The translations under genes were made by a program, and so were the position numbers. DNA of 64,000 nt from the NCBI GenBank assembly GCA_943787785.1, contig CALSNT010000001.1:315423-379422 (forward strand). The letters run 5' to 3'. This document shows positions 45,926-55,175 of the stretch, in pieces; position 1 is the first letter of the stretch, and each line of letters starts with the position of its first letter. Source of the stretch: an uncultured Paracoccaceae bacterium. Lineage in GTDB: Bacteria; Pseudomonadota; Alphaproteobacteria; Rhodobacterales; Rhodobacteraceae. The notes below the pieces were generated by a model. It worked only from the letters and a program-made list of their open reading frames with translations, did no database searches and had not been told where the DNA came from.

Positions 45926-46653
45926 CCCGCCGCCTGACCGCCAGCGGGATTGTCGCGGGTTATCGCCCCGACCTGCCGATCCTGCACGGGGTCAGCGTCC
46001 ATGTCGACGCGGGCGAGGTGATGACGATCATCGGTCCGAACGGGGCCGGGAAATCGACCTTGATCAAGGCGATTGCCGGGTTGGTGACGGTCAGCGCCGG
46101 GACGGTCGAGATCGACGGCGAAGATCGCACCGGCACGCCAGCGCACCTGCTGGCCGGCGCCGGGGTCGCCTACGTGCCACAGACGGGCAACGTCTTCACG
46201 ACCCTCACGATCCGCGAGAACCTAATTGTCGGTGGCGCGGCATTGGCGAAGGCCGAGGCTTTGGCGCGGATCGACGAGATTTTCACGCAATACCCGATGC
46301 TTGCTGCGAAACGAGCCGAAAAGGCGCGAGTCTTGTCGGGCGGGGAACGCCAGATACTGGCGATCGCGCGGGCGCTGCTGACCAGCCCCCGAATCATCCT
46401 GTTGGACGAACCGACTGCTGGTCTGTCGCCGATGGCCGCCGCCGAGCTGTTCGATCTGGTGCGCGGGCTGGTTGCTGACGGGGCGGCTGTGCTGATGGTC
46501 GAACAGAACGCCAAAGCGGCGTTGAAGATGTCAGATCGTGCCTACGTGCTGGCCGAGGGCGAGAACCGGATCGACGGGGTCGCCTCGGACCTGCTGGAAA
46601 ATGACGAGATCGGCCGGATTTTTCTCGGCGCACGACCGGAGGATGTCGCATGA
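45922..46653 (+). CDS. Branched-chain-type ABC transporter ATPase, LivF-like
   Basis: A 243-residue second ATPase of the HAAT system, which would pair with the LivG-like subunit. Walker A GPNGAGKST, signature LSGGERQILA and Walker B IILLDEPTAGLSPMAA are present; GVAYVPQTGNVFTTLTIREN is the LivF Q-loop region. It starts with an alternative codon (TTG at 45922) overlapping the livG-like stop by 4 bp, and its own stop overlaps the first permease gene by 4 bp. Confidence 0.92.
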   Translation: MTRRLTASGIVAGYRPDLPILHGVSVHVDAGEVMTIIGPNGAGKSTLIKAIAGLVTVSAGTVEIDGEDRTGTPAHLLAGAGVAYVPQTGNVFTTLTIRENLIVGGAALAKAEALARIDEIFTQYPMLAAKRAEKARVLSGGERQILAIARALLTSPRIILLDEPTAGLSPMAAAELFDLVRGLVADGAAVLMVEQNAKAALKMSDRAYVLAEGENRIDGVASDLLENDEIGRIFLGARPEDVA

Positions 46654-47555
46654 TCCTGCAGCACACCGCCGACGGCATCTTGTCGGGCGCGATCATCGGG
46701 CTTGGGGCGATCGGGCTGAGTTTCACCATGAAAATACTTCGGTTTGCGAACTTCAGCCACTCCGAACTTCTGACCTGGGGCGCCTATTTCGGGCTGATCT
46801 TCATCTCGGTCGCAACCGCCATGGGCGGCTTTGGCGGCACCTTCGGCCCGCTGTCTTTCGGTTGGCCACTGATCCTGGCGCTGGTTTTTGCTGCCGTGGC
46901 GACCAGCCTGCTGGCGCTGCTGCTGCATCATCTGATTTTTGAACGCCTGGCCAAAGTCACGGGGCACATGACGATGGTGTTCGCCAGTTTCGGGGTGGCG
47001 TTGCTGCTGAGAAACGCCGTGCTGCTGATTTTCGGGGCCGATCCGATCTACTACTCCAACACACTGCAATTCGCGGTGAAACTGCCGGGCAACGTTCGTG
47101 TGCTGCCGGATCAGGTGTTCCTGCTGGGGCTGACCATTGTGGTCGTCATCGCCCTGCACCTGTTCCTCACCCGTTCCCGCACCGGCATTGCCATGCGGGC
47201 CACGGCGGAAAGCCCCGATTTGGCGCGGGTCAGCGGCGTGAATGTCAACAACGTGGTGCGCTGGGTTTGGGTGATCGGAGCTTCCGGCGCGGCGGTGGCT
47301 GGGGTGCTTTATGGCCTGACCGTACAGCTGCGCCCCGAACTGGGCTTCGCGCTGATCCTGCCATTGTTCGCCGCCGCCATTCTCGGCGGCGCGGGCAGTC
47401 TCTATGGCGCGGTCCTTGGCGGCCTCATCGTCGGCCTGTCGGAAAACCTGTCTGTGATGATTATCCCGACCACCTACAAACCCGCCGTGCCGTTCCTGCT
47501 GATCCTCGCCATCCTCTACTTTCGCCCCCAGGGGCTGTTCGGAGAGAAGTCATGA
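46650..47555 (+). CDS. Branched-chain-type ABC permease, LivH-like
   Basis: A 301-residue inner-membrane permease with about eight helices. Typical features are the early ADGILSGAIIGLGAIGLSF, and FANFSHSELLTWGAYF, the LivH N-terminal motif (usually F.N.A.G). The late segment ILGGAGSLYGAVLGGLIVGLSENL is the conserved cytoplasmic coupling loop. It overlaps both neighbours by 4 bp. Confidence 0.92.
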   Translation: MILQHTADGILSGAIIGLGAIGLSFTMKILRFANFSHSELLTWGAYFGLIFISVATAMGGFGGTFGPLSFGWPLILALVFAAVATSLLALLLHHLIFERLAKVTGHMTMVFASFGVALLLRNAVLLIFGADPIYYSNTLQFAVKLPGNVRVLPDQVFLLGLTIVVVIALHLFLTRSRTGIAMRATAESPDLARVSGVNVNNVVRWVWVIGASGAAVAGVLYGLTVQLRPELGFALILPLFAAAILGGAGSLYGAVLGGLIVGLSENLSVMIIPTTYKPAVPFLLILAILYFRPQGLFGEKS

Positions 47556-48502
47556 TTGGCGTCCTCAGCTACCTGATCTTCTTCCTGATCCTGGCGCTGA
47601 CTTTCGGGATCGCGGTGATGGGGCTGAACCTGCAATGGGGCTTTACCGGCCTGTTCAACGCAGGTGTCGCCGGTTTCCTGGCGGTGGGCGGGTATACCCA
47701 TGCGATCCTGACCGGCCCGGCCCGCGACGCGGTGTTCGGCGGGTTCGAACTGCCGTTCATCGTCGGCCTTCTTGGTGCGATGGTGGCGGCCGGGGTGGTG
47801 GCAATCATTGTCGGCCTCGTGACATTGCGGTTGCGCGATGAATACCTGGCGGTGGCGACATTCGGCATCGCCGTCAGCATTCAATTGGTGGCGGTGAACT
47901 GGGAGTACATGACGGGCGGGACGCTGGGGTTGATCGGTATTCCGAACCCCTCAAAGGTACTCGCCGACGGACCACTTAGGCAGAACGCGATTTACCTGGC
48001 GCTGGTCGTCGGGGTGACGTTGCTGGCCTACATCGGCCTGCAACGCATTGTGCAATCGCCCTGGGGAAGGGTGTTGAAGGCAATTCGGGAGGATGAAGTT
48101 GCCGCCTCAAGCCTCGGCAAAAACCCCACTCGGGTGCGGCTCGAGGCCTTCACGCTGGGGTGTTCGCTTATGGGGCTGTCAGGCGCACTCTACGTTGGTT
48201 TCATTGGCTTTGTCGGGGCGACGGATTTCCTGCCGATCATCACTTTCCAGATCTGGACCATGCTGATCGTCGGTGGCTCGGGCAACATGAAGGGTGCGAT
48301 TCTGGGCGCTATGATCGTCTGGGGTGTCTGGACCGGCAGCGGCTTTGCGATCTCGAAAGTCGTAGCACCTGAATGGCAGGCGCAAAGCGGTGCTTTGCAG
48401 GCGGTGCTGATTGGGCTTATCCTTGTCCTCACGTTACTTATGCGCCCCAAGGGGATGATTGGCGAAGACGTGACCGTCAGCCGCCACGCAACCGATCTTT
48501 GA
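47552..48502 (+). CDS. Branched-chain-type ABC permease, LivM-like
   Basis: A 316-residue permease with about nine helices, the LivM partner of the preceding protein. It has MGLNLQWGFTGLFNAG near the start, RVLKAIREDEVAASSLGKNP before the coupling loop, and IVGGSGNMKGAILGAMIVWG, all LivM hallmarks. I use the ATG at 47552, overlapping the LivH-like stop by 4 bp; the frame is open upstream only because it runs inside the previous gene. The solute-binding protein gene follows after 55 bp. Confidence 0.92.
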   Translation: MIGVLSYLIFFLILALTFGIAVMGLNLQWGFTGLFNAGVAGFLAVGGYTHAILTGPARDAVFGGFELPFIVGLLGAMVAAGVVAIIVGLVTLRLRDEYLAVATFGIAVSIQLVAVNWEYMTGGTLGLIGIPNPSKVLADGPLRQNAIYLALVVGVTLLAYIGLQRIVQSPWGRVLKAIREDEVAASSLGKNPTRVRLEAFTLGCSLMGLSGALYVGFIGFVGATDFLPIITFQIWTMLIVGGSGNMKGAILGAMIVWGVWTGSGFAISKVVAPEWQAQSGALQAVLIGLILVLTLLMRPKGMIGEDVTVSRHATDL

Positions 48503-48557
48503 ATAAAGCGACCGGGAAACGGTCCGATATGACAACGAGGCCAACAAGGAGAGAAAG

Positions 48558-49826
48558 ATGACGGGATTAATCAAGGGCTGCGCACTCGCGCTGGCGGCAA
48601 CGATCTGCATCGCTGGCGGGGCAAACGCCCAGGACTGTCCGGTGAAGCTGGGCGCTATCCTGCCGGTGTCCGGCCCGATGGGCCAGGTGGGAGAGCGGAT
48701 CTCCAACACCGGCGCCTTTGCGGTGAAACTGTTCAACGAAGCGGGCGGCGTTAAGGGCTGCCCGGTCGAATACGTGTTGCGCGACACGCAGGGCCAGTCG
48801 GCCATCGGGGTGGACGCCGCGAAATCGCTGGTCGATCTGGAAGGCGTCGCCGCGCTGATCGGCGCGGTCAGTTCAGGCGTCAGCCTGCCGGTGCTGACCT
48901 CGGTCGCGGTGCCCTCGAAGGTGGTGCAGGTGTCCTGCTGTAGCTCGTCGGAATCCTTCACGGCGCTGGCCGAAGAAGGCAAGACCGAGGGTTATTGGTT
49001 CCGCACCTATGCGACCAACCGCAGCCAGTCGGCGATGGGCGCGAAACTGGCCATCGACAGCGGGTTCAAGAAGACCGCCGTGATCTATGTGAACACAGAC
49101 TTCGGTGTCGGCCTGGCCAAGCGGTTCGAGGACGACATCGCCAAGCTGGGTGGGACGATCACCTCTTCCGTCGCCTACAACGAAAGCCAGCAAAGCTATC
49201 GTGCTGAGGTGACGAAAGCGCTGGAGGGGGAACCGGACTCGCTGTTCCTGGTGGCCTTCCCGGTGGATGGTGCGACGATCACGCGTGAGTGGCTGGCTCT
49301 TGGTGGCACCGATAATCTGATCGTGAACAACTCGCTCAGGTCAGATGACTACATTCAGGCGGTCGGGGCGCAGTATCTGACTAACCTCGTCGGCTATGAT
49401 AGCGCGCAACCGCGTGTTGCCTCGGTCGATACGTTCAACGAGCTGTTCGAGGCTGAATTCGACGGCCCACCCGATGGGCCCGGCCTACACTCGGTCTTCG
49501 ACGCGGTGAACGTGGTGCTGCTGGCGATGGAGCAGTCGGATGAGATAACCGGCGACAACATCCGCGAAGGCATCCGCGCCGTGACAGCCGATGGTGGCAC
49601 CGAGGTTTATCCCGGCGTCGAGGGCATTCAGCGCGCTAAAGAGCTGATCGCGGCGGGCGAAGCCATTCGCTATGTGGGCGCGACCGGTGCGCTGCAGTTC
49701 GATGCGAACGGCGATGTGCAGGCCCCGAAGATGACCTGGAAGCTGGACGGAGAGACCAACGTCGAGACCGGCTATATGTCGACCGAGGAAGTGGCCGAGC
49801 TGATCAAGATGCTGGACGCCAACTGA
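48558..49826 (+). CDS. Periplasmic solute-binding protein, LivJ-like
   Basis: A 422-residue exported type I binding protein of the HAAT system. The signal peptide is residues ~1-24 (IAGGANAQ cleavage). The first lobe starts VKLGAILPVSGPMGQVGERI, with ALIGAVSSGVSLPVLTSVAVP, the conserved ligand loop, and VSCCSSSESFTAL. The Ser/Cys-rich CCSSS and the long hinge are unusual features that may tune specificity. GGAGAGAAAG precedes the ATG. The ligand is unknown. Confidence 0.9.
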   Translation: MTGLIKGCALALAATICIAGGANAQDCPVKLGAILPVSGPMGQVGERISNTGAFAVKLFNEAGGVKGCPVEYVLRDTQGQSAIGVDAAKSLVDLEGVAALIGAVSSGVSLPVLTSVAVPSKVVQVSCCSSSESFTALAEEGKTEGYWFRTYATNRSQSAMGAKLAIDSGFKKTAVIYVNTDFGVGLAKRFEDDIAKLGGTITSSVAYNESQQSYRAEVTKALEGEPDSLFLVAFPVDGATITREWLALGGTDNLIVNNSLRSDDYIQAVGAQYLTNLVGYDSAQPRVASVDTFNELFEAEFDGPPDGPGLHSVFDAVNVVLLAMEQSDEITGDNIREGIRAVTADGGTEVYPGVEGIQRAKELIAAGEAIRYVGATGALQFDANGDVQAPKMTWKLDGETNVETGYMSTEEVAELIKMLDAN

Positions 49827-49840
49827 TCGGATCAACAACC

Positions 49841-49869
49841 GGGGCCGGGCGTATGGTGCGCCCGGCCCC
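49841..49869 (+). terminator. Strong hairpin between binding protein and RidA genes
   Basis: A perfect 11-bp inverted repeat GGGGCCGGGCG with a 7-nt loop, 14 bp after the binding-protein stop. The plus strand continues ACTCTTGG, a poor T-tract, so it may be a partial terminator or a 3'-end stabiliser that favours transporter mRNA over the downstream genes. Confidence 0.6.
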
Positions 49870-49888
49870 ACTCTTGGAAAGGCATCGA

Positions 49889-50284
49889 ATGCCGCGAACT
49901 CACGTTTTTTCCGGCTCGATCTACGAAGAAATGGCCGGGTACGCCCGCGCGGTGATCGTTGGCGACGCGATTTATGTGTCAGGCACCGTTGGCGTCGATT
50001 TTGCGACTGGGGAACTGGCAGACGGGGCCGAAGCGCAGACGGATAGGGCGTTGGATACGATCGAGGCGGCACTGGTTGAGGGAGGATCGTCGCTGGGCGA
50101 TATCGTCCGTGTACGCGTTTATGCACCCGATGCAGGTGATGTTGCCGCGATTTCGGGGCGACTGAAGGCGCGGGTCGGTTTCACCTCGCCAGCTAATACG
50201 ACGATCTGTGCACCGCTTGCCGTGCCGGGTGCGCATGTGGAGCTTGAGGTGGAGGCGATCCGCGGTTCGGCCAACCCGACATGA
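49889..50284 (+). CDS. RidA family protein
   Basis: A 131-residue RidA/YjgF protein. RidA proteins hydrolyse reactive enamines and imines formed by PLP enzymes. It shows VFSGSIYEEMAGYARAVIVG, DAIYVSGTVGVDFATGEL (binding-site strand), IVRVRVYAPD, and the end AHVELEVEAI with the family Glu. The conserved Arg is in VRVRVYA. The ATG at 49889 has GGAAAGG upstream. It overlaps the next gene by 4 bp. Its presence suggests the imported compound contains nitrogen. Confidence 0.86.
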   Translation: MPRTHVFSGSIYEEMAGYARAVIVGDAIYVSGTVGVDFATGELADGAEAQTDRALDTIEAALVEGGSSLGDIVRVRVYAPDAGDVAAISGRLKARVGFTSPANTTICAPLAVPGAHVELEVEAIRGSANPT

Positions 50285-50721
50285 GCGATACGGATACAGT
50301 CTCGGTCGTCATCGACGCCCGGGCAAAAGAGGTGTTCGACTTTATGGCCGATGCCGGAAAGCTGACTCTCTGGTCTTTTGGCACGTGGAAGATTGCGCAT
50401 CGCGACGATGGGCTTATTGAGGGTCGCGCATTGGCGAATGACGCGGCGATTTTGCTGAGGATTGATCCTGACCCCGCACGGCTGCTGATCGACTATCACC
50501 TTGGTGACACACCCGACGACATGCAGCCCAGAATCTACGCACGGATTGTGCCCGGCGCGGTGAGTGGGCAACCAGATGACGCAGCCGTTTTGATTCTTAC
50601 AGCGCTGCGCGACGGCGCGATGGATGATGCGCGTTGGGCCCGAATGTGTCGTGCACACGCATTTGAACTCGACACGATCAAAGCGCTGATTGAAAGCGGT
50701 TATGACCATCGAATAACGTAA
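50281..50721 (+). CDS. SRPBCC-like protein
   Basis: A 146-residue protein with the N-terminal pattern of polyketide cyclase/START-like folds: VSVVIDARAKEVFDFMADAGKLTLWSFG, then strands and a long C-terminal helix (CRAHAFELDTIKALIES). Such domains form a hydrophobic ligand-binding cavity. The role is unknown. It overlaps RidA by 4 bp and is the last gene of the operon; 168 bp of AT-rich DNA separates it from the epimerase gene. Confidence 0.75.
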   Translation: MSDTDTVSVVIDARAKEVFDFMADAGKLTLWSFGTWKIAHRDDGLIEGRALANDAAILLRIDPDPARLLIDYHLGDTPDDMQPRIYARIVPGAVSGQPDDAAVLILTALRDGAMDDARWARMCRAHAFELDTIKALIESGYDHRIT

Positions 50722-50889
50722 GATACTGATTTGGATTGATATTGCCTGGTTCGTTGTGGTATCGGCGCGCTGAATCAAATTAAGGAACAAATTAAGAACT
50801 TTTTTAGATTTACGGCCCGATAACCAAAGTGAACTGGCGAGTCGCTGACCGAACAGCGCCGCTGGGAAACAAACGGGGAAGGCGGGCGA

Positions 50890-51984
50890 ATGTCTGACAC
50901 CACACCAATCCTAGTTACCGGCGGGGCGGGATTTATCGGCGCAAGGCTGGCGCGACGGCTGGCACGTCTTGGTCATCCGGTGACGGTTTTCGACACGTTT
51001 TCCGAACAGGTCCACGGCAACGGCAGTGCTGCGCGCACCGGCGTAGCAGTCGATGGAATCAACGTCATTCAAGGCGACGTCCGCGACGGCGATCTTATCG
51101 AACGCGCCCTCAGGGCAAGCCGGGCGCGGGTGGTGATCCATCTGGCGGCAGAAACCGGCACCGGTCAAAGTCACACGGAGCCGGCGCATTATGTCGATGT
51201 AAACGTCACCGGGACCGCGCGTCTGGTCGAGGCGATCCGCGAAGTCGGCGGCATTCGCCGTGTGATCCTGTCGGGTACACGTGCAGTCTACGGCGAAGGC
51301 GCCTGCGTGGACCGCGCTGGACTACGCGTCGCGGCAGTTGCCCGGCGCGAGGCTGATCTTGCGATTGGGGACTATGCCCCGAAGGACAAGGTTGGGCGCA
51401 GCCTTCGACCAGTTGCAACGGCCTCGGACACTCCGGCTGCGCCGACATCAGTCTATGCCTCGACCAAACTAATGCAGGAATATCTGCTGACACAGGGCCT
51501 TTGGGGCAGCGAGACCCACGTTGGCCTGATGCGCCTGCAAAATGTGTATGGTCCGGGTCAGACGCTGAACAATCCCTACACCGGTGTGCTGTCTGTCTTT
51601 GCGCGCAAGATCGCGGACGGTGAGAAACTTGAGGTGTTCGAGGACGGGGCGATTACCCGTGATTTCGTCTATGTGGACGACGCGGTGGAAGCTTTCGTGA
51701 GCATGGTGCAGACGCCCATTGTGACCGCACAACCTATCGATATCGGCTCTGGCAAAGGGGCAACTTTACTCGAGGTTGCAAAGAAACTTCTGGAAACAAT
51801 GGATGCGGACCCGGACGCGCTGCGCGTAACGGGTGCATTCCGCCCCGGCGATATCCGACATGCACTGGCCGATATTTCCGCAGCCAAGGCAGTGCTGGGC
51901 TGGCACCCCAACGTCGCGCTGGATTCAGGTTTGATCAGGTTTGCAGAATGGGCGATTGCAGCGCCAAGAACTGCGGTGGCCTGA
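50890..51984 (+). CDS. NAD-dependent epimerase/dehydratase (sugar nucleotide type)
   Basis: A 364-residue extended short-chain dehydrogenase. The NAD loop is VTGGAGFIGARLARRLA, the catalytic Tyr/Lys are in SVYASTKLMQEY, and the substrate region has NVYGPGQTLNNPYTGVLSVF and DFVYVDDAVEAF, resembling dTDP-rhamnose or UDP-sugar 4-epimerases. Residues ~130-175 contain an insertion before the YxxxK. The product sugar probably feeds the surface-glycan cluster downstream. The next gene starts 231 bp later, a gap in which I see no clear element. Confidence 0.85.
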   Translation: MSDTTPILVTGGAGFIGARLARRLARLGHPVTVFDTFSEQVHGNGSAARTGVAVDGINVIQGDVRDGDLIERALRASRARVVIHLAAETGTGQSHTEPAHYVDVNVTGTARLVEAIREVGGIRRVILSGTRAVYGEGACVDRAGLRVAAVARREADLAIGDYAPKDKVGRSLRPVATASDTPAAPTSVYASTKLMQEYLLTQGLWGSETHVGLMRLQNVYGPGQTLNNPYTGVLSVFARKIADGEKLEVFEDGAITRDFVYVDDAVEAFVSMVQTPIVTAQPIDIGSGKGATLLEVAKKLLETMDADPDALRVTGAFRPGDIRHALADISAAKAVLGWHPNVALDSGLIRFAEWAIAAPRTAVA

Positions 51985-52215
51985 GATGCCAGGAAGCACT
52001 CCCCAAGAAGCAAACTGGGCGCATGCCGTTCGCGGGGCGGGCACGGGTTCGAAGTCGTTCGTGCAATGCGCGCCGAAATTTCAGACCGACCTCTTGGTGA
52101 GAAAATGCGGAGCGAGTGCCAATGATTGGGCATCTGCAGGACAGGCCCACAGCAGCCGGTGGCGGTCAATTCACAGCCTTTGTCGATCCACGTTCGTTGG
52201 CTACGGGGACGCGCC

Positions 52216-54042
52216 ATGCCGATAATCATTTCAATTCCGGCCTGTGTTCCGGTTCCTGATTGGACCGCAATGTGTGCCGCGTCTGCTGCACTTTTGGCAG
52301 ACGCCGGATGGCATTGCGTCACGTTGGACGATCCGGCGGCAGTGCAGGACACCGTGGTCGCCTCCGCAAGCCGCCAGGCTTGTGAGCGCGATCTTGATTT
52401 GCTGTTGGTAGGGATTGGCGCATCCGTCACCACTCCGGCAATTTTGGCGGAAGTTGGCAAAGGGCACAGCGCTGAGGTTGCAACAGAGGTTGTGGTTGCG
52501 CTCGCCGATCCACTGGATGTGCTTTGGCACCACTGGACGAATACCGTGGCCAACGGTTTTGTAACGCCGCTGAACCGAACGCTCGACGATGTGATGTGTC
52601 GGCCTGAGACTCTGCCCGACCTGGTCCCCATTGCCAGCCTTGCCCCTCTGATCGCAGCAGAGCGCATCCGTCTTCATACCGTGGCGATGGCGCATCTTCA
52701 GGTGCCGATCCTAAACCATATTTTTCGGGATGTGTTGAATGTCTGTCGTTCGATGGAGGCCGCGGCAAATACGCAGGTCTCTCAGGATGTATACGCAAAT
52801 GCCACGATCGCACTGAGTGATGCACGGCGTCTGATCTCAACGGTTCTGTTTCGCGACGCAGGAGTTACAGACACGAAAGCGCGGGCCGCAGCTGTGGCGG
52901 AGATTCCGGACATGAGCATTTCGAGTCTCGCCCGTCTGATGGCCGAAAAATCAGGGATTGCGCGTCGAGACGTCGCGCTGTGCTTGCCCAATGAACTGGT
53001 CGATGGTCAATCGGCGCTTTTTTCCAAGCTCGCCGGGCGCTGGACGATGAGGGACATCGCGGAATCTGACCTTAGTCGCGGCCAGGCAGATCTGTCGTTC
53101 TATGACGCTGATGCCGCACTGAGTGTGAAGGAGGTCGCTGATGCTGCCAATGAACTCGCCGGGCAGGTGCACGGAGTGGTCCTTGATGCCGATCAATCAA
53201 GCCGGCCATCGCAACCAAGCGGTGCCCGAACTGCAATAAAATCAGACGCCGTTACGCCAACCAAAGATCAGCCACGCCTGCTAGTGCTTGGCCACAGCCA
53301 TATCGGTGCCTTTGATTTGGCATGGAAGGCGCAAGGCCCGGAAAATCTCGGGCTGGCTTATCGTTCGGCGCATCTGAATGCACCACGCTTCCAGCCGAAT
53401 TTCGAGCAGGCCAAGGGTGGGAGGCGCGTTGCTCCGGGGTTCCGTGCGGCGCTTCATGATTTGCTGCAGACCGAAAAACCGGATCTAATCGTGGCTTTGC
53501 CAATGGGCAACGAATACAACGCCGTCGCGATGACCCGGGTCGGACCGCTGTTCGAGTTTTTCGCGCCCGGAGACACGACGCAGCCCACGCCGGGTGTTTG
53601 CCAGATCCCCTACGCAATGATGCGTGATCAGATCGCGACATTAGCCCGGCGCAACGCTCTGCTGATCCTTTCAATGATTTCAGAGATCGCAGATTGCGAG
53701 GTGATATCGTTGCCACCGCCGCCGCCCATCTTCGACGAAGATCACATCCGGGCGCATCCGGGCCGATTTGCGCAGGCCGTATCCGAATCCGGGCTTAATC
53801 CGGCGGATCTGCGGTCGCGCCTTTGGACGCTTTACGTTGATGTTCTGGCCGACGCACTTGCAGCAATAGACACCGAACTGTTCGAGTTGCCCGATGCCGT
53901 GTTCGATTATCATGCAGGCCAGCCGTTTCTAGCGGCTCCGATGCGTGCGCAGGATCCAACGCATGCCAATGCAAGCTATGGGGCCATCGTGCTTGCGGCA
54001 CTTGCTACACGATTGGTCCCCGCCAGGGCGGACGCCGCATGA
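52216..54042 (+). CDS. Large protein with C-terminal SGNH-hydrolase-like domain
   Basis: A 608-residue protein. I do not recognise residues 1-330, which are mixed alpha/beta and contain HHWTNTVANGF. Residues ~353-600 look like a divergent SGNH hydrolase. LLVLGHSHIGAFD (359-362 GHSH) stands where GDS usually is, GNEYN (431-435) is a block III-like motif and DPTHAN (Asp580, His583) fits the catalytic DxxH. A PPPPP run at ~500 precedes a helix. SGNH domains often remove or add acyl groups on sugars. The first ATG with a reasonable leader is at 52216. It overlaps the GSCFA gene by 4 bp. Confidence 0.65.
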   Translation: MPIIISIPACVPVPDWTAMCAASAALLADAGWHCVTLDDPAAVQDTVVASASRQACERDLDLLLVGIGASVTTPAILAEVGKGHSAEVATEVVVALADPLDVLWHHWTNTVANGFVTPLNRTLDDVMCRPETLPDLVPIASLAPLIAAERIRLHTVAMAHLQVPILNHIFRDVLNVCRSMEAAANTQVSQDVYANATIALSDARRLISTVLFRDAGVTDTKARAAAVAEIPDMSISSLARLMAEKSGIARRDVALCLPNELVDGQSALFSKLAGRWTMRDIAESDLSRGQADLSFYDADAALSVKEVADAANELAGQVHGVVLDADQSSRPSQPSGARTAIKSDAVTPTKDQPRLLVLGHSHIGAFDLAWKAQGPENLGLAYRSAHLNAPRFQPNFEQAKGGRRVAPGFRAALHDLLQTEKPDLIVALPMGNEYNAVAMTRVGPLFEFFAPGDTTQPTPGVCQIPYAMMRDQIATLARRNALLILSMISEIADCEVISLPPPPPIFDEDHIRAHPGRFAQAVSESGLNPADLRSRLWTLYVDVLADALAAIDTELFELPDAVFDYHAGQPFLAAPMRAQDPTHANASYGAIVLAALATRLVPARADAA

Positions 54043-55175
54043 GCAGTGCAGCACACCCCTATTCAGCGCTTCCGGACCACTGCTTCTGGTCACGCGCGCA
54101 TGGCACAGGTCAGCCGCTGGATCCTATGCCATCGAATTCTGACAATACGGCAGATGGTTTTACGAGGCACAGTGAGTTTCACTTAACTCGCACGACCCGG
54201 ATCGCAACGGCCGGAAGCTGTTTCGCGCAACATATCGCGCGTTACTTGCGCAAAGGAGGCTTTTCGGTTCTTGACGGCGAACCGAGCCATCCGGTCATCG
54301 CTCCGGAAATCGCGGCACGACATGGCTATGGCATTTTCTCGGCCCGATACGGGAATATCTATACAGCCCGCCAGTTGCTGCAGCTTATGCAGCGTGCAAC
54401 GGGTGATTTTTGCCCGGTTGAAGATCGCTGGATCGGAGATGGCGCGCAGCTGATTGACCCGTTCCGACCAACGCTTCAACCCGGTGGATTCTCTGACGCG
54501 GCCACATTTGAGGCCGACCGGAGCCGGCACTTTTCTGCCGTGCGCGACGTCATGCGCCGGGCCGATGTGCTGATTTTCACGCTTGGATTGACGGAAGCTT
54601 GGCGCGCCCGCGAAGACGGCGCGGTCTACCCGCTTGCCCCTGGTGTTGCAGGCGGAAAATTCGATCCAGATCGCCATGAGTTTGTAAATTTTTCGGTCGA
54701 AGATACCGTCGCGGACGTCAACGAATTTTTGAAACTTGTGAGGCTCGAGAACCCGGCGCTGCGCGTAATTCTGACGGTTTCGCCCGTTCCACTGGCTGCC
54801 ACAGCGCGCGCCGATGCGCATGTTGTGGCCGCGACCGGCTATTCCAAAGCTGTTTTGCGTGTCGCCGCCGAGCAACTGGCGCAAGGCGACGCAGGTATTA
54901 CATATTTCCCGTCCTATGAGATCATAACCGCCGCCTCGGTGCGCGGGCGCTATTTTGGTGCAGACTTCCGTTCCGTCGAGCAGGTCGGCGTCCGACATGT
55001 CATGGAGGTCTTCTCACGGCATTTCACGCCGGAGATTGCCGAGCAATCGGGCGCCGACACAACCGGCCAGCAAACGAAAAGGCCTGGCGACTTGGCATTG
55101 ATCGCGGCCCGGCGTGTGGAACGCGCACTGGATGTCATTTGCGACGAGCAGCAGCTTGATGAGGTAGCGACATGA
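54039..55175 (+). CDS. GSCFA domain protein
   Basis: A 378-residue protein carrying the GSCFA signature (ATAGSCFAQHIARYL, residues ~57-71), a family related to SGNH hydrolases and often found in polysaccharide clusters. Later features are GYGIFSARYGNIYTARQLLQ, FTLGLTEAWRAREDG and VILTVSPVPLAATA. No signal peptide or membrane helix is present, so it would act in the cytoplasm, perhaps acyl- or glycan-directed. It overlaps the neighbouring genes by 4 bp on both sides. Confidence 0.85.
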   Translation: MSSAAHPYSALPDHCFWSRAHGTGQPLDPMPSNSDNTADGFTRHSEFHLTRTTRIATAGSCFAQHIARYLRKGGFSVLDGEPSHPVIAPEIAARHGYGIFSARYGNIYTARQLLQLMQRATGDFCPVEDRWIGDGAQLIDPFRPTLQPGGFSDAATFEADRSRHFSAVRDVMRRADVLIFTLGLTEAWRAREDGAVYPLAPGVAGGKFDPDRHEFVNFSVEDTVADVNEFLKLVRLENPALRVILTVSPVPLAATARADAHVVAATGYSKAVLRVAAEQLAQGDAGITYFPSYEIITAASVRGRYFGADFRSVEQVGVRHVMEVFSRHFTPEIAEQSGADTTGQQTKRPGDLALIAARRVERALDVICDEQQLDEVAT

